DNA from: Phytophthora colocasiae
Lineage: Eukaryota > Oomycota > Peronosporomycetes > Peronosporales > Peronosporaceae
Assembly: GCA_018806915.1 (NCBI GenBank)
Contig: JAGKQI010000099.1
Span: 1,364,001 to 1,428,000 of the forward strand
Length of the DNA: 64,000 nt
Direction of reading: 5' to 3'
Of this stretch, positions 1 through 10,040 are shown piece after piece. Under the pieces are notes generated by a model that saw only the letters and a list, made by a program, of their open reading frames with translations, was not told where the DNA came from and did no database searches. The translations under genes were made by a program, and so were the position numbers. Within the stretch, counting starts at the first letter, position 1. Each line of letters opens with the position of its first letter.

Positions 1-679
1 TCACCTGTTCTTGATCCTGATAAAACTTCAATTTCCCGAAAGGAATATACTTTATCCCACTCATTACCAGAAAGTCCGAGTCTTCTGCCAGGACCGCAAA
101 AGCTTTTCCCGTTCTCACCAATTCGCCCAGCTCCTCATCAGCCTCTCGACTTGCTGTCTTGATCCCAATACCGTGCTTCTTCAACACACCGCGAAGCTTT
201 TCCCGAGCAAAAGGGAAGCGGCCGTTCGTCTGTAATAAAGTTTTGGCCACTTGAATCTTCTGAGGACTCGGAGCAGACGGTAATGACTCTACCTCGGCAT
301 GAGTGGTTGTCTTCTTCAGACTCTGCGCCAATTGACCAATCTGCTCTGCTTTCTGCTCTGCCCTATCCTGGAGACAGTAGCCTTTGCGGTGGCTCTCGCC
401 TCCGAAGCACTGTGGCGGGTCTGTGACGAATAAAAGCTTCACCTTACGGTCTCGGAACTTCTTAAGCCAATCTTCCACGTATCGTTCGAGCCGCAGCGTG
501 CATCCTCCGAGTAACAGCCACGTCGGGGACGAATCTATCTGACGGTACAATTCATCACACAAGTAGTAGAGGAAGCCTACAAAGTCCACAGCGAGCGTCA
601 CATCGTGCAGGTCTGAGTGTTCAACAGACGTCTTGTTCTCCTTCTGCTGACAGAAACGCGTAAGACCACGCACACCCAT
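1..679 (-). CDS. Asteroid/XPG-type PIN-domain protein, N-terminal 226 codons (runs off window)
   Basis: The minus strand is open from an ATG at 679 to the left edge, about 226 codons with no break. The protein begins MGVRGL, the start typical of asteroid and XPG/FEN1-like proteins. An Asp follows in LAVDF (about residue 32), in the place of the first metal-binding acid. Residues 179-202 carry an XPG-I-like block (EADEELGELV ... AEDSDFLV) and then IKYIPFGKL. These are the two halves of a FEN1-like PIN nuclease fold. Family knowledge suggests a structure-specific nuclease or a catalytically weak asteroid relative acting on nucleic acid in the nucleus; the substrate cannot be read here. The start is chosen because MGVRGL is conserved at the true N terminus and an in-frame extension has no support. 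GATC density and hairpin content look ordinary, unlike the retroelements to the right. The C-terminal part lies outside the window. Confidence 0.82.
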   Translation of the reverse strand, partial: MGVRGLTRFCQQKENKTSVEHSDLHDVTLAVDFVGFLYYLCDELYRQIDSSPTWLLLGGCTLRLERYVEDWLKKFRDRKVKLLFVTDPPQCFGGESHRKGYCLQDRAEQKAEQIGQLAQSLKKTTTHAEVESLPSAPSPQKIQVAKTLLQTNGRFPFAREKLRGVLKKHGIGIKTASREADEELGELVRTGKAFAVLAEDSDFLVMSGIKYIPFGKLKFYQDQEQV

Positions 680-1499
680 GGCTGATGCAGATGGTTCAAC
701 TTGGTTGGCTTCTTCAGAAGTGATGCTTTTGGATGCGGGATCGCTATTTCCCCTCGGTTCAATGACACCTTCACTCACCACTTCTAAAAAAAATGTTTGT
801 GTATTATTTTTGACGTTATTTAAACATGGACAAGACCAAGCGCTGCGCAGTGTAGAGATAGGAGAACCCGCTGCAGCTGTTTGCAAATCCTTCCTGGATA
901 TGTCTCGTCGTCCCAGGAAACTTCTCCTCCGTTATCGTCTAGCCACGATAAGGTCTTCAACGTGCTGGGCCAGCACTGCTGGCCAGTTCGTCGATTTCGT
1001 CGTGCAGTATTTGTTCGCTTGGTGTCTCTGTGCGCTCATTGAATAGAAAATCGCCTTTAAGCGTTTTCATGCTGAGGCACACATTTCAGCTAGTTACTAT
1101 CATTCTGAAACACTGGTGACTTGGGTACGGCGTCCAGGAAGCTGTAATGCGGTCTTTCAGCGGTTATTCCATGATATATCGGCGGACATACAGCAATGGG
1201 TATATCCAGGAGGGAACGCGCTGCAAAATAATGTTTTTTGAACACCTCTCTGCTTTGCGGAATGTGGCACCGGCTTCAACAAAAGAGGGGGTGACACTTG
1301 ACAAAGCGGAGCAAATCCTACTTGGCTGTTGCCCAATATAGGGCTGTGATTGGCTAGAATAGGGGGGTGGCAGTTAACAAAAGCAGACACTGATATTACG
1401 GTATTGGCAGGACAGATTAAAGTGCAGGACACATTCAACTACACAGAGCTTACTAGTGAATCATGTGCAACGCGTACATGTGTTCAATCAGCTTGTTAT
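680..1499. other. Upstream region of the asteroid-like gene; no confident gene
   Basis: This 820-base stretch should hold the promoter of the minus-strand asteroid-like gene. I find no clear match to the oomycete initiator consensus. Short open frames exist on both strands, but none has recognisable domains. A minus-strand stretch near 940-1040 reads like protein (containing LHDEIDELASSAGPAR) before a stop and may be a decayed gene piece. The segment 1280-1380 is G-rich and repetitive and could be the edge of a DNA transposon. Confidence 0.4.
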
Positions 1500-1745
1500 C
1501 TACTGTTTACCTTTGTGGTGCTTCGGGGTACGGAACGGAATATACGCTGTCGGGATCGACAAAGTCACAGAGTCCGCATGCGGAGGTGCGCGAGGGCGAT
1601 TTATCGCGATGCCACCCATTATCTGGAGAAAACGATTCGCTTCTTTCTTGGCCTTCTCGATGAAGACAGGTAGCGTGGGGTGTAGCCCTAAAGCCCTCTT
1701 TGCTCTGCGGCTGTAGTATTCCAAGGGGTTATTCGTCTATTCTGC
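1500..1745 (-). pseudogene. Fragment of MULE-like transposase C-terminal region
   Basis: About 75 codons on the minus strand contain TNNPLEYYSRRAK, a good match to the T-N-N-P-[LV]-E-x-Y-N pattern near the C terminus of MULE-family transposases. HPTLPVFIEKAKKEANRF follows, the usual His-Pro-x-[LVP] helix. There is no ATG, no catalytic DDE region and no partner fragment, so this is only a relic. It lies directly against the LTR of element A, so the rest may have been lost when that boundary formed. The family call rests on the one motif and could be wrong. Confidence 0.42.
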
Positions 1746-1770
1746 ATGGCTTCATCCTTCTCGATGTACG

Positions 1771-2760
1771 TGTGGTGTAGTGGATCCGCTTGAATGAGCA
1801 GGGATCCAACGTTCACACACGGCGCCCAGAAACTGACTAACGGAGGGGGTACTCCGATAACCGTGGGGTTGCTGAGGCCCACCTTGTGTACCCGTCAGTG
1901 GGCGGGATCTGCTCTCTCAGGAACGGGAGACTGTACACAGGCGTGAGGGCTTGAACGTCCTTGGCGGGGACTTTGGAGGTTGGACTTGCGCGGGGGTTCC
2001 TGCACACAGGTCCTGGTTAGGGGGATCTTGGTCTTGGACTCGAAGATCTTGTGGATCCTTGGATCCGGGGTTGCCTTGGTGGGTGTGGGGTTCCTTTTCC
2101 TTTTCCTTTACTGTCTTGCTTGCCGCCGCCTGTAGCGGTTGGTCTTGGGGTGGTTGAGAGGTCGAGGGATCCTACGGTTAAGCAATCAACACCGTTGGAT
2201 CCGGGGTCTTCACTAGCGTAAGGTAAGCCGGCCAAATCGGGGATCCGGTCAGCTGTAGCTAGGTAGGCGTAGCAACTTGCAGGAACACTAAGGGGAGGCC
2301 AATACACTATCCTCTTCCCTTGTCTTGGGCCCTGAAGAAATCCACTTGCGCACTAGAAGGTAAATTCGACTCTCTGCTTTATGGTTAGCCAGTTCCTCAT
2401 CCTGTACCCTATCTTTCCCATCGCAAATCTCTATCTTGGATCAGGCCGGATCTCTCGCAGCTGCTTTACTTCGTTGATGTCTTGGGTCGTGAGGATCCGA
2501 GGTCGGATCCGAGGATCTGGTGCCCTGGATCGCGGATCCTCTTCTGTCGAGATCCGTACTTAGGCAAGCGGGATCCGAACTTAAGATGGCGGGATCCGAA
2601 CTTAGGTCAGCCAGGCCTACCGGATCCTAACTTAGGATCCGTCCTGGAGTAGGCTCCACGTATCAGGTATCCGCCCTTGTCGTAGTCCCATGTCGCACGT
2701 CACCCATCATCGTGGTCGCTCTGCGTCATATCTGCCTTGATTGGGATCCGCTTCACCACA
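1771..2760 (-). repeat. 3' LTR of element A
   Basis: This 990-bp repeat matches 14784-15772. It begins TGTGGTGTAG and ends CTTCACCACA on the plus strand. In element sense it is preceded by a purine-rich tract (CAGGGGCGAT) just inside the element. I count about 15 GGATCC sites, where about 0.25 would be expected by chance. The antisense gene starts about 100 bp from its inner edge, so this LTR is well placed to act as an outward and inward promoter. Confidence 0.92.
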
Positions 2761-2861
2761 ATCGCCCCTGGGACGAGGTTGTTGCCGCACGACGGCATCA
2801 CGTCGTTCCCATACAAACTCCTAGTCCCATCCGTCATTCTTCAAATCGCGGCCTCTGCAAG

Positions 2862-5854
2862 ATGGATCCGCCTGGCGACACCGGTTCCTCCGCGTACACC
2901 ACGGTGTTCTTTGGCCAGGATCGCTCTGCAACGCAGCCTCCATGCCCCCACTGCGACCAGGCTCCCTTGGACCCTGCTGCGGCTGCAACTCCCATGGTTC
3001 CAGATCTGGATCCGGTGTATGCGGCCGTCGCTTCCCTCCAGTCTTTCTCCGATGGATACGTCGAGATGCAGACCGGTTACCAACAAGTGCTCCATGGTCT
3101 TACCGCAGCGCGCCGACATAATGAAGAGCTCCACAACATGCTGCAGCCCCGCCTGAACGCTGCCCATGCCTTCATCGACTTCGCACAACGTCGGTATGAC
3201 GTCTCTCAAGCTGCTCTACGTTTGGCGAGACAGAAAGAAGCGGAAGCGGTGCAAGATCTGGATCGGCTCAAGGACGACTTGCGCGAACTCGACATCCTCA
3301 AGGTCAAGTATTCTGATTTGAAGGCATCTTCGGCGGAAGCCTACGCTGTTCTGCAGGATTATGCTGTGGGACTCGAGCGGCAGATTGCTGGGGAAGACAT
3401 CCCAGTGGAGAATCCGTCGGCAGTCCGGTGGCCCAAGATCTCGAGTATCAGCGTGAAGAGTCTTCCGAGTTATTGGAGCGTGCGACCGAACTGGAGACTC
3501 GGCTGCGGACGGCGGAGGCCGCACGAGATGCGGCTGTGCTCGAGCGCAATCGCACCAGTGTCCAGCTCGCAGAGTCGGCCATCCGTTGCGATCAACAAGC
3601 ACGCAAAATCGAAGATCTCCGGGCCCACCGGGACCAGTTACTTGAATCGCTCAAGCAACTCCCCCAACAGAATCTCGTCAAGACAGTCGACTCGCTCAAG
3701 CTGGAAATTCACGTCCGAAAAGTGAGGACCACCGAGTTGGAAGGTCTTCTTGCCAAGTCGGAACGCAGACGTGAGAATCTCCATCGTGTACACTCGCACA
3801 CCCTTTACAAATTCGACCGAGCCAGTGAGAGACTTGCGCGTCTGGAGACAGAAAACGTCAACGCCCGTGAAGAAGCGGAACGTCAGCAGAGACGATCCGA
3901 GAATAATGCACTCAAACGTCTGAGTGCTGAAAAGCGTCTCAAGCGGGCCGAAGATGATCTACTGGAGGCGAAAACTCAACGCGATCGGGCGGATCAAGCC
4001 AGAGATACGGCCAAGCGCGAGCTTAACAGGATCCGAAGCCAAACGCCGAAGCAGAAGAAGATGAGCGCGGATCTCGATCGGATCCGTCTCGAACGCGACG
4101 AAGCCATTCGGAGGTTCACTGCGGCGACCCAGAAACTGGATCGCGTATCAGATGAGCGGGATCAAGCAAGGCAAGTTTTCGCCGGTAAAGACCAGGCTAT
4201 TCGCGACCAAGGGACCGCAATCCAGCACTTAAAGAGGGAATCGGAGCAGCTGGCCACGTTGTTGACGCAAGCAGTGGCCGACCAAGAAGATCTCAAGCGC
4301 CTCAGGCGTAGCTATCAGGATCTCAAGGCCAATCATGACGCGCTCCAGCAAAAGCACTCTACCCTGGAGGAAGAACACCGAAGCGTGATTGACGAGCGTA
4401 CGACGGCCCTCCAAAATCTGGCCTCGATCGCCTCCATGGCGATGCGCAGCTCCGAGCGTGCAGTCTGAGACATCCACTACCCCGGGATCCTTCTCCACCA
4501 AACGTGAACATGATGATAATTCCTCTCCAATGGGAGAACCTCCGCACAAGGTCCCACGTCATACCAGCCTAGTGAAGTCTTCCGGTGCCGTGCCGAAGCC
4601 CGCACCTGTTCCTGTCTCTACAGAGACGGGTAATATGCGCGACGATCCAGAATTTGACTTTGGGGACACAGTGGACGAGCAGTCCGGGCAGGATCCCGAT
4701 CTGGCCGATCCAGTACGCAAAAATCCCCCACTCAAGCCCTCCGAGGAACATCTTCCGAGCGGGAACGCGGAGGTCCCTGGTTCGTCACCTCCCGCGAAGC
4801 CTCCTGTCGCCGCCACCGGGACTTCTCGAAAATCGCAAGACTCAGGCGGACGGAGCTCGACTGGATCTGCCGCAGGTGATGATCGCGATGCCAGTTCATA
4901 TGGGGAGTCCGAAGGATCAGACGATGAGCAGGTACGGGCCGCTAAATCGCGCTCTCGGTCGGATCTGCGCCGCCGTTCGTCTGAGGCAGGGTCGGCGTCC
5001 GCCCCTATTGAGATCGGCGACGTTCCTGCCATTCGGTCCAGCACTGATCCCAGTCCCTCGCTTTCTGCGTCTTCTGTAGTCCATAGATGACTCCCGAAAA
5101 GGTAGCTCCCTGGATCGCGGACCAAGTCAGCCTGCTGAGCCCCCAGACACTCTCCGCGGGTGGTTTGGCTACTTGTTATCGTCCTGGGTGGATGTTTCCT
5201 CTTCGTACCCGTCGTGGTACTTTGGATCCGAGCCATCACCTTCCACGTCTCATCACCAGGGCGAACATTACCGAGTTATATGCGACGGAGCCATGGAAGG
5301 AGCTTGGATCTCGGTCTCCGCCCCCTTACACCTTCCAGGCTGATCTGTCGTCCCATCTAGCGGAGATCCTGGGTTGGTACGATACATTCGAGTCCGCCAA
5401 CATTCAAGCGATCTGGGAGAGTACGCATTCGTTCCCCATCTCTGGGGAGCTGCGAGAAACGGACAACTGGTTCGCAAGCTTCTATCGCCGCAGAAAGAAT
5501 CGTGGATCTCACGCGCGGGACAACTACCGCAAGCTTCAGAACAAAATTTTCAAGAGGATGCGTCTGACCGGATGTTGCGACTTAGATCTGTGGTTGGATC
5601 CTCACTTCATCCATTTCCCAGTACCGTTGGAAGACGTCACTTGGTATCCAGGCGCTGAAGACATCGCCACCGGGGAGGATCCTCCGAAAACTCTCTTGTC
5701 CGCTCTCGAAGATTGTGATCGCAAGGATCATTGGCGTACTCACTATCGGTCTGGATCTTCTCACCCTTGTCTGGGCCCCAGTCGCCTCTCCATGAAGTTC
5801 GTTCGATTGCTGCCAGGTTTTGACCCCGACGCTGCGAGATCCATGTCGTTGTAG
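2862..5854 (+). pseudogene. Antisense accessory gene of element A: coiled coil, acidic/Ser-rich linker, conserved C-terminal domain (frameshifted)
   Basis: This gene lies opposite to gag-pol, between the pol 3' end and the 3' LTR. From ATG 2862 the product is about 990 residues over shifted frames: 2862 to ~3430, 3428-4468, ~4470-5090, 5087-5854. The first ~500 residues are a long charged coiled coil with Glu/Arg/Leu heptads (many ERDEA- and RLE-like turns). Next comes an acidic, Ser- and Pro-rich segment, then a C-terminal domain of ~220 residues. That domain matches the minus-strand gene at 54416-57048 in element D: LITRANITELYATEPWKEL against LITGPNVQALLATRPWEVL, DLDLWLDPHFIHFP against DIDLLLDPYFLHFP, and LLSALEDCDRKDHWRTHYR against LISALAECDQEDLWRNHYR. 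Protein similarity with diverged DNA implies past selection on this strand. Function is unknown; I recognise no family. The frame breaks suggest this copy is dead. Confidence 0.72.
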
Positions 5855-6378
5855 GCAGTTTTGCGTAACTCCATATATCCTCTCGTTCGTATTCAGTTCT
5901 CTTCTATTCTGGATCCACACGGTCTAATCCTGATCTCACCAGTATCACCGCACAGGACAGCGAGATCCATTCTTAGTGAATGAGGATCCGGCCTTTGGAT
6001 CCAAAGGATCCAATTCAGGATCCGGGGATCTGACATCAGTATCCGAAGTTCTGAGTACGAGATCGAATGAGTTGGCCTGACGATCGGGATCGATCATGCG
6101 TATTCCATTCCGAGTCCAGCTGTCAAACGTATTGATTCTCCAGACTTGGATTCGAGACCCAGGGTCGCCGATCTGGGATCCGAGTAGGTGGTTCGGGATC
6201 CAAGCTTGGGATCCATCGGGAGTCCGGATACGGATCGGACCCAGCACCCCCAATACTTTCCAGAAGTCAATCTTCTTTTCTTCATATACAAACATACAAC
6301 ACGTCCACTCGCAGTAAACTGCCAGCCTTCTCTTCCACATCGGTGAGCGCCCTCACCAACGTAGAACCACCACCCTGG
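5855..6378. other. Spacer between the convergent antisense gene and pol of element A
   Basis: The antisense gene (plus) and pol (minus) run towards each other and end here. The 524 bases contain many GGATCC and GATC sites and short A/T-rich patches, with no credible gene. Transcription terminators or poly(A) signals for both convergent genes would be expected here, but I see no clear consensus. Confidence 0.5.
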
Positions 6379-8248
6379 CTATTCCTCTTCGTGGGACTGC
6401 ATCGCTTGGAATCTGTTCCGTTTGCTCCGCTCTTGGAGAAACTGATGCAGTAACGCGCCACAATTCAGGTCTGCTTCATCTACCCAGGTAGGATCCTCGT
6501 ACCCCTTCCAGAACACTTGGAATTCCCGTCGGATCCGGCCATACCGAGTGGGTCGCCCCGTCCGGATGTCCACGATCCGTTCGACTTCGAACTCGTCGTC
6601 CTCCAAGTCGCGATCCCAGCTATCTTCTGGCAGCAAGGCTTCATCGAAGTCTAGGCGATCCGCTTCGTCTACCTTCAACTGGATCTTCGGTCGATCTGGG
6701 AATGTCCTGACTGGCTTCAGCTTGGAGATGTGTACCACTGGGAACAAGTGGTAGTCTGTACCGACGATCTCCAAGCGGGCTGCATACTCGTTTGTCATCT
6801 CCGCTACACGGAACGGTCCACAGGTGAGCCAACTGCTTTGCGTACCCTTCCTTGACTCTTTCTAAGAACAGCCACACTTGGGATCCGACCTCGATGGAAT
6901 GTTGGGTCGCCGTTTCGTTCTGCCGGTCGGCCCGATCCGAGATTGCCTGCTTCAAGCGGTCATTCACTTCAGCTCTGGATAGTTGATAGTGCCGCTGGAT
7001 TTGATACCTCCAGCGCCGCGGATCTACATCGCGACGTCCGGTATTTCCCACGGAGAGCGTCACCTCCAGAGTTGTTTTGGGATCCCACCCATGGGCGAAA
7101 TTGAACGGCGTGTCGCCCCTGGTCCGATCTTGCGCAGTGTTCAAGGCGAAGGTCAAACGTTCGGCATACTCATCCCAATCTCGCTGGTCGGGATCCTGGA
7201 CGTACATCTTGATCGCTCGGGTAATCGTCTGCACCATCCGCTCAGCCGTGCCATTTGACTGAGGTCGATAAGCCATAGTAGCTCTCTGGCGCTGGCCTAG
7301 GATCCGGTTGAAAGCGCGAAAGACGTCGGACATAAAACCGGGTTCCCGGTCGTGTCGGATCACCTGGCTGGCGCCAAACCGGCGAAACACACAGATCTCG
7401 TAGGACTCCCCGATGGCCTGGGCCGTTCGCGTGTTATTAGCATTGACGATCACATAGCCGGGGAAGAGATCCACCCATACCAGCAGCTCAGTATTTCCTT
7501 TCTCGGACCTCGGCAACGAGGGTATGTGGTCCATGGCAATCACTTGGAACGGGTAAGTGGCTTGGATATTGCCTGGCGACACACCACGAATTGTGGGTCG
7601 CCCCTTGCCCGTCTCACAGTCTTCACACTCTCCGACAAACTGTTGTACCGACTTAAAAAGTCCTCTCCAGTATAAATGATCCTTGATCCTCTGGTACGTA
7701 CGGCCAATCCCTTGATGACCTCCTTCTAGACTGTTATGATAGTGATGCAACAGGTCGGTCTGGAGCGTCTCAGGTATAACCAGTCGTAGCAATCCGTCTC
7801 GATCAGCCTCGGCTTTTCGTGAGGGTGCGCAATAGAACAGCAACCCATCCTCGTCCAACTCGAAGTTGTCTGCTAGCAGACGGCACGTCTTGGCTTCAGC
7901 CGCCGTCAGATCCGTCAGCTGTCCTCGCAGGAACGACTTCAGGTTGAAGATCCATGTCTCTTCATCTTGGGATCGTCGGATCCGGTCGATCCTCAGCTGC
8001 TGCACGGACTCTTCGTCGAGTACTCGGGGTCGCCCCTCTCTGGCCTGTCTTCGGGTGGTGACTGCACTGATCCGTGGAGTCGGCTCCTCGGATCCTGAGG
8101 TTAGGATCTCATCCAATCGATTTAGGGTAGCGAGATCCTCGCGATCCACCCCTTGGTCGACTGTAGTTCCGTTTTTCTCGCTGCAGTACTGCGCTAGCCA
8201 AGCTGTCGGCACTTGCGTTCCACGCTCGTTTAACATGTAACAAGTCAT
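6379..8248 (-). pseudogene. Element A pol, integrase and chromodomain part (frameshifted)
   Basis: The frame from ~8248 to ~6830 carries the integrase. It contains an H-H-C-C zinc finger (HHYHNSLEGGHQG ... CEDCETGKG) and the catalytic triad: Asp in AMDHIPSLP, Asp in RHDREPGFMSD, and Glu in SNGTAERM about 35 residues later. Before the C-terminal part the frame shifts near 6800-6830. The frame 6798-6379 then encodes a short GPY-like tail (HLFPVVHISKLKPVR) and a chromodomain (FEVERIVDIRTG ... FQVFWKGYEDPTWV). Chromodomain integrases in this family are thought to steer insertion to marked chromatin. Triad residues are all present, so the frameshift is the only obvious lesion in this part. It ends at a TAA/TGA-like stop after MQSHEEE, the same C-terminal sequence as in C and D (MQSHEEV). 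Confidence 0.85.
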
Positions 8249-10040
8249 GATCCGGCCATTCTCGGAGTCGCACTAGCGCCTTCTGCCTTAGTAACGTCAG
8301 GGCCGGCGCCTTGCAATCGATCTCGCCACGCATCTGGCGAATGACCAGATTCGAATCTCCGCAGATGATAAGCCGCCCCTTAGTCAGATCCTCGAGTAAC
8401 TCGAAGCACAATAAAAGTCCGTTGTACTCCGCTTCGTTGACTGTCAGGCTCTCTGCATATCGAGACGCTGCTTTAACCACCTTCCATTCGGGCTACTTCC
8501 ATACGATCGCACTGAAAGATCCTCCACCACGTTTTACCCTGGCGGATCCATCGAAACTAACCACCCACAATTCCTCGTCCGGCTTTACAGTCGGTACTGG
8601 CATCTGGATCGTTCGGCGTGGTTCCTTCCTTGGGGCGATGTTCATCAAAGCTTGGTCAACCTCGGATCTCGGGGTGATACGTGCGGCGAGGGATCCGAGG
8701 ATCTCGTCTTCCCCCTTGGCACACTTCGTGATCTCCAAGGTCCAAGATGATAATAACGCTGCCCATTGACCCAATCTTCCTTGTAGTCCGGTAGATCGGA
8801 ACAGCCATCCGAGGGTAGAATGCCTGGTTAGGATACGGATGTACCGTCCAACCAACATGGAATATCCGAGATCCAGGATCCTCAGCAAGGCCAGCACTTC
8901 CTTCTCCACGATCCCATAACTCACTTCGTTCGGCTTCAGAGATCTGCTGACGAACATCACTGGCATGTAGATCCCATTGTGACCCTGCGTTAATAAGGCC
9001 GAAATGGCCCACTCGCTGGCGTAAACGATTACCACGGGTTGCTTATCGGGATCGAAGTGCCGAAGTGTAGGGGTCGTAGCGACCTTTCCCTTCAGAGCCT
9101 CGAAAGCGGCTGAAGCACGGATCCACTTCTCATCCAGATCTCTTGGATCGGTTGGATCCCTCGGATCCTCGCTGACGGGGCCGATCGACTGCAGCATCCT
9201 GTTGCTGGATCTCAATTCTGCAAAGTCGACTTCTCTCAGTTCGTACAGCACCGACGCGTAGACCGCCATATCTTCGATGAATCGAGCGTAGTAGTTTAAA
9301 CTACCTAGGAACGATTGCATAGCTCGCAGTGATCTCGGGAATGCGAGATCCACCAGCGCTTCTCGGTCCTTCGGATGTGCCTCTAGTCCCTCGCCAGACA
9401 CTCGGTGTCCCAAGTAGTCGACCTTCTTCAAGCCCCAAAACCTCTTGGCCACGCTGATCGACAGGTTCCACTTGTCACAAGCCTCCAGTAGTTGCCGCAC
9501 TCGTTCACGTAGGTGATCCCAGGATCCGGCGGTTACTAGGATGTCATCAACGTATGACCTTCGCCCGAGAACAGACTGTTTACCATCCGTCTCCGGGATC
9601 CCATCTCGGAAGATATCCATCGCGGATCCGGACCCGGCGGTTGGCGGGATCCGTAGGAATCCATAGAGTGCGTTGTCCAACAAACGCTGGTAGATCTGCG
9701 GGGCATTCTTGAGGCCAAACGACATTCGGTTCCACTCAAACAATCCAAATGGGGTAATAAACGCAGAGATGGCCCTTGCACGATCCGTCATAGACACAAC
9801 CCAAAAACCACTAGCCATATCGAGAGAGCAGTACCACAACACGGCGTCGAGATCCTTTAGTAGATCATTGATGAGGGGCATCGGATACACCATCAACCTC
9901 GTCAAACTATTCACCAGCCGGTAGTCAATACAAAGTCTGATATCGACGCCGTTCTTCTTGATGATGACGACGATCGGTGAGGCCCACGGCGACGTAGAGA
10001 CCTGGACGATCTTCGCTTGTAACAGAAAACCTCTTCACGA
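8109..10040 (-). pseudogene. Element A pol, reverse transcriptase plus two RNase H domains (nonsense and frameshift)
   Basis: The RT palm is intact in sequence: CIDYRLVNSLTR, CSLDMASGFWV and the active site RRSYVDDILVTAG. The first RNase H follows (VVIVYASEWAISALL, VEKEVLALLRIL, LTRHSTLGWLF). Two canonical Asp positions are replaced there (Tyr in VYAS, Arg in TRHS), so it looks catalytically dead, as in C and D. A second RNase H of cellular/archaeal type lies at about 8560-8160: VSFDGSARV, NEAEYNGLLL, CGDSNLVIRQ and ASADSLASA, giving D-E-D-D. An in-frame TAG at 8493-8495 interrupts the gene at the start of the second RNase H. A frameshift near 10020 separates RT from the upstream protease and linker frame. 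Confidence 0.86.

Noticed and set aside
678..1046. 122-codon plus-strand ORF overlapping the asteroid-like start
   Set aside because: No domain, composition unlike protein (runs of Ser/Leu from both strands), and it overlaps the well-supported minus-strand start.
680..1500. Oomycete initiator or flanking promoter element for the asteroid-like gene
   Set aside because: No stretch matches the consensus well enough to report.
4559..5239. 226-codon minus-strand ORF opposite the A antisense gene
   Set aside because: Lies opposite a frame whose flanking domain is conserved with D; low-complexity Ser/Gly/Arg content is what the reverse complement of that linker gives.
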